Source of the DNA: Daucus carota subsp. sativus
Lineage: Eukaryota; Streptophyta; Magnoliopsida; Apiales; Apiaceae
Length of the DNA stretch: 64,000 nt
Assembly (NCBI RefSeq): GCF_001625215.2
Contig: NC_030385.2
Span: 38,837,598 to 38,901,597 of the forward strand
Direction: 5' to 3'
The position numbers were made by a program, and so were the translations under genes. The notes below the pieces were generated by a model that saw nothing but the letters and a program-made list of their open reading frames with translations, was not told where the DNA came from and made no database searches. This document shows positions 61,227 to 64,000 of this stretch, one piece after another. The stretch's first letter is position 1; the number at the start of each line of letters is the position of its first letter.

Positions 61227-63215
61227 TAACGTGGTAGAAATAGAATTAATAAAACTTAACGTTTGGGGTTGTTGCAGCAACAACAGTTTCTTGAACACCC
61301 AAACGTTTGGGGTGGTTGTGATTTGTGAATACTAGTCTTTACTTCAAATTTTGGTTCAAAAAGTGATGTGACTTTGTAATTTTTTGCAAAGAAAACACTG
61401 TTTTTTCAGTTTTTGTGATTTGGGGGATGCTGATAGAGATTTTACTATTTAACTTCATAAAAATTGTTATTATATTTATACTATACCTCAAAGTATATTA
61501 ATTTTAAACATATTATCAAATAATTATAACATTTCTACAACACACTTCTTTTAACATCACAATAATTTTAAATAACAATGTAATAGAATATAACCTGAAA
61601 ATAAAATGGAGGGAGAAACAAAATGATGTGAAAAGATAAACCTATCATTCAGCTTGCCTTAGACACAATATTATAGGAAATGAAATTGAAGTCGGTTGGT
61701 GAGACATAATTATCAGATACTTGGGATTTAACGGGAATAGTTAACTAAACCATTAATCAGGCTTGTAAATATCGATATACATCCAATCACACATAAATAA
61801 GAATTTATCATTAATTTATAAATAATTTTTCACTTATAAGTAATAAGTACCTTTAAATTAAGTCAAATTACCCCATACATCATTTTTAACTTTTCTTTAA
61901 TAATTTAATTCAATATTCAAATTTCCTTTTTTTTAATTGATCAATTATATTGATTAATACTTGATCAGAATTTTTAAAAAAAATAAAAATTGACACGTTT
62001 AATACATGATCGAGACATTATCCCGTCCGAACAACGATTAACCAGCAGTTGAATTCCAGAAAATAGCCTAGTTCTATGTTAGTTCTATATTTGATCCGAG
62101 GGAAATTCTAACATTAACAATTTCAAAGACAGGACAAAGTGTGGTTACATAACGTTTTCATTAAATAATATATGATGATAAGTATACTTGGTACCATTTT
62201 TTTAATTGATGATTGGCTTTTTAACACGTATATTGAGGTGTAAAAAAATAAAATTTATTTTTAATAAAAAGTTTACTTTTTTTATTCAAATAAAAATTTA
62301 GATTCTAAATTTTATTTTATATAAATTTTATAAAAAATAAATGGTTAGATGTAATTTTTCTAACATCTTTAAATATGTGCAGAAAAATAAAAAATAGTTA
62401 AAATGTGTTGGAGAGAGTATTATATAAACTCTTAGTGGAGTTTATAAATTAATATTACTAATCTTGTATTATTTTTTTTAGAAGTCACATATTTGATTTT
62501 ATTACATAAAATTCATAAATTTTAATACTTATCATATGCTTTTCGGCCCTAAATCCTACTCTTTCCGTCTCTTATTAGTTTTCCTATTTGTTTTGACACG
62601 TTTGACAACGCACACAATATTTTTAGTTTCATATTAATATTAAATATAAAACTTTTATCGTATTAAAATACTCATAAATACGAATTAAACAAAATCACTC
62701 CTAATTATATTTGATTTTATAAATTTAACGTAAATTAGTCATTTATCTTATGCTATGAATTTCCTTTCGAGTGATACAGTCTGTACAGATCTGCGTTAAA
62801 ACTTAACGCATAAAATGTGTACTCATCAGTCATGACTCATGAACTTAATTAATACAGTACTACATAATATCATTGATGTATTTAAAATACAGTGATATAG
62901 AGTATAAGAGTATATACTAGTTGTATTATTTTGACTTTAGGTTACATTTGTAAATGAGAATCCGTAACTGATGTATGTGCAGGCTCTGGCGCTCTGCTAT
63001 CGAGCACCTACCTATAAAAACCGTAACATCTGTATTTAAAACTCAGAAAGTACATATATTCCTGGGAACATTTCTGCCAAACTAACAGTACATTTTATTC
63101 AATGAAATAGTAGGGGTCTAATAATGGAGTGTTTTTTTTGCTCATATTTTTAAGTAGACTGTTTGAAAAGGAGAAAAATTCTTGCAAGAGTAACTATCGA
63201 AGTGATGGTTAAATA

Positions 63216-63435
63216 CTCCCTCCATCTCCATGAGTTGTATATATTGGGGAACGGAGAATATAGTTGTGCAATCTATTTTTAAAATTTTTCTTTTCTGAAT
63301 TAAAATTTGGATATTATATTTTTATACAGAAAAAGAAAATCTCAAAAATAAGTTACGGAACTATATTTTATAAGAGCATTGAAATGCGTGTCGAGCAGTT
63401 AAAAGAAACGTATAGAATTAAATGGACAGAGGGAG
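63216..63435. mobile_element. Stowaway MITE
   Basis: CTCCCTCCATCTCC at the left and GGACAGAGGGAG at the right, with TA at 63214-63215 and 63436-63437. 220 bp. Confidence 0.85.
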
Positions 63436-63484
63436 TATGCAATAAGGCTCGACAAAGTGACACTGTCGCTGTGCGCTAGGTCTA

Positions 63485-63720
63485 GGCCGTTTGGGTGAGC
63501 TTAAAATAAGTGCTTATTGCTTAAAGTAAAAAAGTGAAGTAAAAATTAGAAGCAAGTTAAGATGATAGAAGTGTTTGGGAAATAAGTATAAGTCGTGAGA
63601 CAAAAGCTAGTATTTGTAGCTTTTTTTAAATACTTCTGGACTTCTTACACAAACGATACAAATAAGTGCTTTTAACTTATAATTACAGAAGCCGGGTTAT
63701 AAGCCCGTGCCAAACACCCA
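63485..63720. mobile_element. Inverted-repeat MITE with GTTTGG ends
   Basis: The left end GGCCGTTTGGGTGAGCTTA matches the complement of the right end, GGGTGTTTGGCACGGGCTTA. AATAAGTGCTT occurs near both ends in opposite sense. No clear target duplication was seen. Confidence 0.55.
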
Positions 63721-64000
63721 TCAAATGTTTTTTCTAAAAATAAGTAATTTGAGATTAATTTTCGTAATAAAATAATTCTATTGAAGGTTGTTATCTCCGC
63801 TACGTATATACTATCTCCTCGATATTGATATTGTCGTGTAAAGAGACAATGCATATTTATCTTCTTTCTTTTTTGTTGTCATAACGCATATTTATCTTAA
63901 AATAGCGGAGTCCCTATCTTTTTTATGCATATTTATGAACGATCCTTCATGCTTATCTTTTCTTATTTATCATTTCTAATATATCATTTAGACTTAATTA

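Larger units (their letters stand above)
59309..64000. other. Terminal spacer rich in Stowaway-type MITEs
   Basis: It starts with the TBC promoter and 5' UTR. Stowaway elements occupy 60267-60569, 60642-61226 (with a nested one) and 63216-63435; another inverted-repeat element lies at 63485-63720. ORFs here translate MITE sequence and are not genes. Confidence 0.65.

Noticed and set aside
60243-61298. Several ORFs rich in Phe/Ser/Pro
   Set aside because: They translate Stowaway MITE sequence on either strand.

Overview
This is nuclear DNA of a flowering plant, most likely a eudicot. It is AT-rich, its genes are split by GT-AG introns, its proteins belong to plant families (IDD zinc fingers, CC-NBS-LRR, SYP7 syntaxins, fasciclin-like arabinogalactan proteins, Root_cap domain), and its spacers are full of small non-autonomous DNA transposons. 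I could not fix the family; an asterid is possible but unproven. There are no bacterial operons, CRISPR arrays, rRNA genes or convincing tRNA genes.

Layout. 1-5823 (-): the 5' six exons of a TRMT2A-like tRNA uridine methyltransferase with a CCCH finger and RRM; the catalytic part lies beyond base 1. 9546-10958 (+): a plant methyltransferase-like membrane protein. 16022-17212 (-): an intronless F-box/kelch protein. 20256-21505 (+): an intact Root_cap-domain secreted protein. 25369-26610 (+): a nearly identical tandem copy of it broken by a 10-bp duplication. 30150-34689 (+): an NF-YC10/DPB3-1-like histone-fold protein, reconstructed from four exons. 35931-36653 (+): a fasciclin-like arabinogalactan protein. 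40035-41611 (-): an INDETERMINATE DOMAIN zinc-finger factor. 44101-46254 (-): a SYP71-type Qc-SNARE in eight exons, with one non-canonical splice donor. 48024-50621 (+): an intronless CC-NBS-LRR immune receptor. 53080-59308 (-): a Gyp7-like TBC RabGAP in five exons.

The genes are independent housekeeping, developmental and defence genes, not a pathway cluster. The clearest local event is a direct tandem duplication (about 19.49-22.36 kb and 24.64-28.16 kb). It carries the Root_cap gene, its promoter and a fragment of an unidentified opposite-strand gene. The two copies have since diverged by a transposon insertion, a frameshift and decay of the fragment.

The spacers and introns hold several mobile elements that can be delimited to the base by terminal inverted repeats and target-site duplications: four hAT-type elements with 8-bp duplications (two with short motifs repeated in their arms), a near-perfect 553-bp Mutator-type hairpin with a 10-bp duplication, Stowaway elements with TA sites (one nested in another), and a probable Helitron remnant. 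I found no evidence for a wholly new biological system. The leads most worth checking are the frameshifted duplicate, the GA splice donor in the syntaxin gene, and the hairpin element beside the IDD gene. All exon joins were read by eye from splice consensus, phase and remembered family sequence, and have no transcript support.
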